A stretch of 64,000 bases of DNA from Streptacidiphilus sp. PB12-B1b (GTDB lineage Bacteria > Actinomycetota > Actinomycetes > Streptomycetales > Streptomycetaceae). Shown piece by piece: positions 62,403 through 64,000 of this stretch. Within the stretch, counting starts at the first letter, position 1, and each line of letters starts with the position of its first letter. The stretch covers positions 6,944,001 through 7,008,000 of the forward strand of contig NZ_CP048405.1 of the NCBI RefSeq assembly GCF_014084125.1. The letters are read 5' to 3'. Position numbers and translations under genes: made by a program. Below the pieces are notes generated by a model. That model searched no databases and was not told the origin of the DNA. It saw only the letters and a list, made by a program, of their open reading frames with translations.

Positions 62403-62627
62403 TCAGGCTGCAACGCGCCTGGCAAACTTACCCTTCTTCAAGCAAGAAGTGCAGAGCTTCAGACGCTTGGGCGTGCCGTCGATGACGGTGCGAAACGTCT
62501 GGATGTTCGGGTTGAACCTACGCGCAGAACGTCCCTTGATACGACGGTTCTGGGCTCCACGGCCCAGACGCGCGACAGTCCGGCCGAACGTCGGCTCCTT
62601 CTCACAGGAGTCACACCTGTTCGCCAT
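62403..62627 (-). CDS. rpmB: 50S ribosomal protein L28, atypical long form
   Basis: A 74-aa L28: RCDSCEKEPTFG at the start, RRFNPNIQTFRTVIDGTPKR in the middle and CTSCLKKGKFARR at the end. Cys5, Cys8, Cys59 and Cys62 form a zinc ribbon. Usual streptomycete L28 forms are about 61-63 aa with GNNVSHSHRRT; here that region is replaced by a longer, very basic VARLGRGAQNRRIKGRSA. It may be a paralogue used under particular conditions. ATG 62627 with GGAGGG upstream. Confidence 0.85.
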   Translation of the reverse strand: MANRCDSCEKEPTFGRTVARLGRGAQNRRIKGRSARRFNPNIQTFRTVIDGTPKRLKLCTSCLKKGKFARRVAA

Positions 62628-63091
62628 CGACTACCCTCCGTTACAGAGCTTGAATCTACCGTTAACTTTTGGCGTGAGCCGCCAAGAGCACATGCTCGCA
62701 TACACTATGACATCTCGGCCTCGGGCGGCAAATGCCGCTCTCGCAGGCATGCCGGGACCCATGCCGACCGCGCAACCCACGCACAACGGCTGTTCGACTT
62801 CCCGTCCACGCAATCGACCCGGCGGTTGAGCCGGGCCGGAGAACGGAACACGTATTTACGTGTCGCCCGGGAGCATCACCCACTGCAGTGCGCTCACTGA
62901 CTCAATCACGGCTCCCAAGAGGCCCGTCCCAAGGGTACTACAGGCCCTTCACCGCCCCGTCCACGCCCGGAGCGCGAGCGCACGAGGGACGCGCACGGGG
63001 ACGCGTGCGGGAGCGGCCGGGAATGCGACGCCCCGTCACAAAAGCAGCGGCCCCTGATCCGCACTGCTGCAGATCAGGGGCCGCAATTCCC
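62628..63091. other. rpmB-tRNA-Tyr intergenic region
   Basis: About 460 bp. It holds the rpmB promoter region, with relatively AT-rich sequence at 62640-62720, and the tRNA-Tyr terminator at 63047-63084. Neither strand shows a supportable gene. Confidence 0.5.
63047..63084 (-). terminator. Terminator of tRNA-Tyr
   Basis: 13-bp perfect stem (GCGGCCCCTGATC and complement), 12-nt loop, followed on the minus strand by TGCTTTTGTG. It starts 8 bp after the tRNA 3' end. Confidence 0.88.
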
Positions 63092-63176
<85 letters not shown>

Positions 63177-63405
63177 AGGGGCTTTGTCTCGCGGTCTCCC
63201 GTCCGACGAGGTAAACAATACCCGATCGCAGGGGGTGCTCCGCCACCCGGTTCATCAGGCGCGGACCGGGCGCGGCGAGCGTCTGCCACGGTCCACCGGG
63301 AGGAGGGCACCGGGGGCCCGCGATGGCTAGGCTGGAGCGGCGACGGCCCTCGAACGGAGACCGGCGCCTTCCGTGTCGTAGAACCGCCAAGGAGATTCAC
63401 AGATC

Positions 63406-63894
63406 ATGGCCGACTCCAGTTTCGACATCGTCTCGAAGGTCGAGCGGCAGGAGGTCGACAACGCGCTCAACCAGGCCGCCCGCGAGCTGACCACCCGCTT
63501 CGACTTCAAGAACGTCGGCGCCTCCATCGAGTGGTCCGGCGAGAAGATCGAGATGCGGGCCAACTCGGAGGAGCGGGTCAACGCGATCCTCGACGTCTTC
63601 CAGACCAAGCTGATCAAGCGCGGCATCTCGTTGAAGGCCCTGGACGCGGGCGAGCCGCAGCTCTCCGGCAAGGAGTACAAGATCTTCGCGTCCATCCAGG
63701 AGGGCATCTCCCAGGAGAACGCCAAGAAGGTCGCCAAGATCATCCGCGAGGAGGGCCCCAAGGGCGTCAAGGCCCAGGTCCAGGGCGAGGAACTGCGCGT
63801 CACCTCCAAAAGCCGGGACGACCTCCAGGCCGTCCAGGCCCTGGTCAAGGGCAAGGACCTCGACTTCGCGGTCCAGTTCGTGAACTACCGCTAA
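63406..63894 (+). CDS. yajQ: YajQ family nucleotide-binding protein
   Basis: A 162-aa DUF520/YajQ protein of two ferredoxin-like domains. [36 protein letters not shown] and the C-terminal [20 protein letters not shown] are family hallmarks. Members bind nucleotides and cyclic di-GMP in some bacteria; the role here is unknown. ATG 63406 with AAGGAG upstream. Its 3' end is overlapped by a possible integrase frame on the other strand. Confidence 0.95.
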   Translation: MADSSFDIVSKVERQEVDNALNQAARELTTRFDFKNVGASIEWSGEKIEMRANSEERVNAILDVFQTKLIKRGISLKALDAGEPQLSGKEYKIFASIQEGISQENAKKVAKIIREEGPKGVKAQVQGEELRVTSKSRDDLQAVQALVKGKDLDFAVQFVNYR

Positions 63895-64000
63895 AGCAGG
63901 GCTCTGACCTGCGCGTTTGTAGTTCCTGGGCGGAGAGAGGGCACATCGAGGGCACAGCGCTGAGCACAGACTCGATCGCTGCCCTCGTTGTGTCCTCCTC
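63845..64000 (-). CDS. Probable integrase C-terminus (partial, enters from the right edge)
   Basis: A minus-strand frame open at the window edge reads [20 protein letters not shown] followed by [11 protein letters not shown] and stops at 63845 inside yajQ. The acidic helix plus VPSMCP tail resembles the C-terminus of actinomycete tyrosine recombinases of integrative elements. Only about 50 residues are visible, none catalytic, so the call is tentative; the last 16 codons overlap the yajQ 3' end. Confidence 0.4.
   Translation of the reverse strand, partial: EEDTTRAAIESVLSAVPSMCPLSAQELQTRRSEPCFSGSSRTGPRSRGPCP

Overview
This is a high-GC actinobacterial chromosome segment. Gene content and order point to Streptomycetaceae (Streptomyces, Kitasatospora or Streptacidiphilus): rplC-rpsJ; tuf-fusA-rpsG-rpsL; rpoC-rpoB; rplL-rplJ; rplA-rplK; nusG-secE-tRNA-Trp; aspC; add; murB; a pair of MaoC-type dehydratase genes; rpmG with tRNA-Met and tRNA-Thr; and yajQ beside tRNA-Tyr. 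GTG and TTG starts, GTGA/ATGA overlaps and long GC-rich hairpin terminators fit this. The genus cannot be fixed from sequence alone.

Layout. 0-1.7 kb: start of the S10 operon (minus strand) with a long leader. 1.7-12 kb: cell-surface glycan block, with two polytopic membrane proteins (AftA-like GT-C, DUF2142), two GT2 glycosyltransferases, a DUF2304 protein, a lipid-linked glycan flippase, and the complete dTDP-L-rhamnose set (rfbD, rfbB; divergent rfbA, rfbC). 12-16.8 kb: str operon. 16.9-22.7 kb: a DUF2637 membrane protein, a DUF2786 protein and an XPB/Ssl2-type helicase-associated protein. 22.8-36.8 kb: transcription/translation core (rpoC, rpoB, rplL, rplJ with an L10 leader, a lipoprotein, rplA, rplK, nusG, secE, tRNA-Trp). 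37-46 kb: metabolism (aspC, add, murB), a TetR-controlled MFS pump with two matching operators, dehydratases, rpmG, two tRNAs and a catalytically degenerate amidohydrolase. 46-54 kb: GNAT, hypothetical and epimerase genes, then a four-gene peptide ABC transporter.

54.3-62.6 kb is the most unusual part. A SpeD-family pyruvoyl decarboxylase, hpf and a DUF3073 gene precede a compact minus-strand operon: a BpsA-like aminopropyltransferase fused to a C-terminal GNAT domain, an FkbH-type HAD/glyceryl transferase and a stand-alone acyl carrier protein. An Sfp-type phosphopantetheinyl transferase is transcribed divergently. Together these look like a self-contained route that makes a (branched) polyamine, loads a C3 glyceryl unit on its own carrier protein, and may join the two. 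This is my lead candidate for an undescribed system. An atypical L28 gene, tRNA-Tyr, yajQ and the probable C-terminus of an integrase close the window.

The housekeeping operons show readable regulation: good -35/-10 promoters for rpsJ, rpsL and rpoB, an L10 leader with an attenuator-like terminator, and a 24-nt element shared (23/24) by the rpsJ and rpsL leaders.
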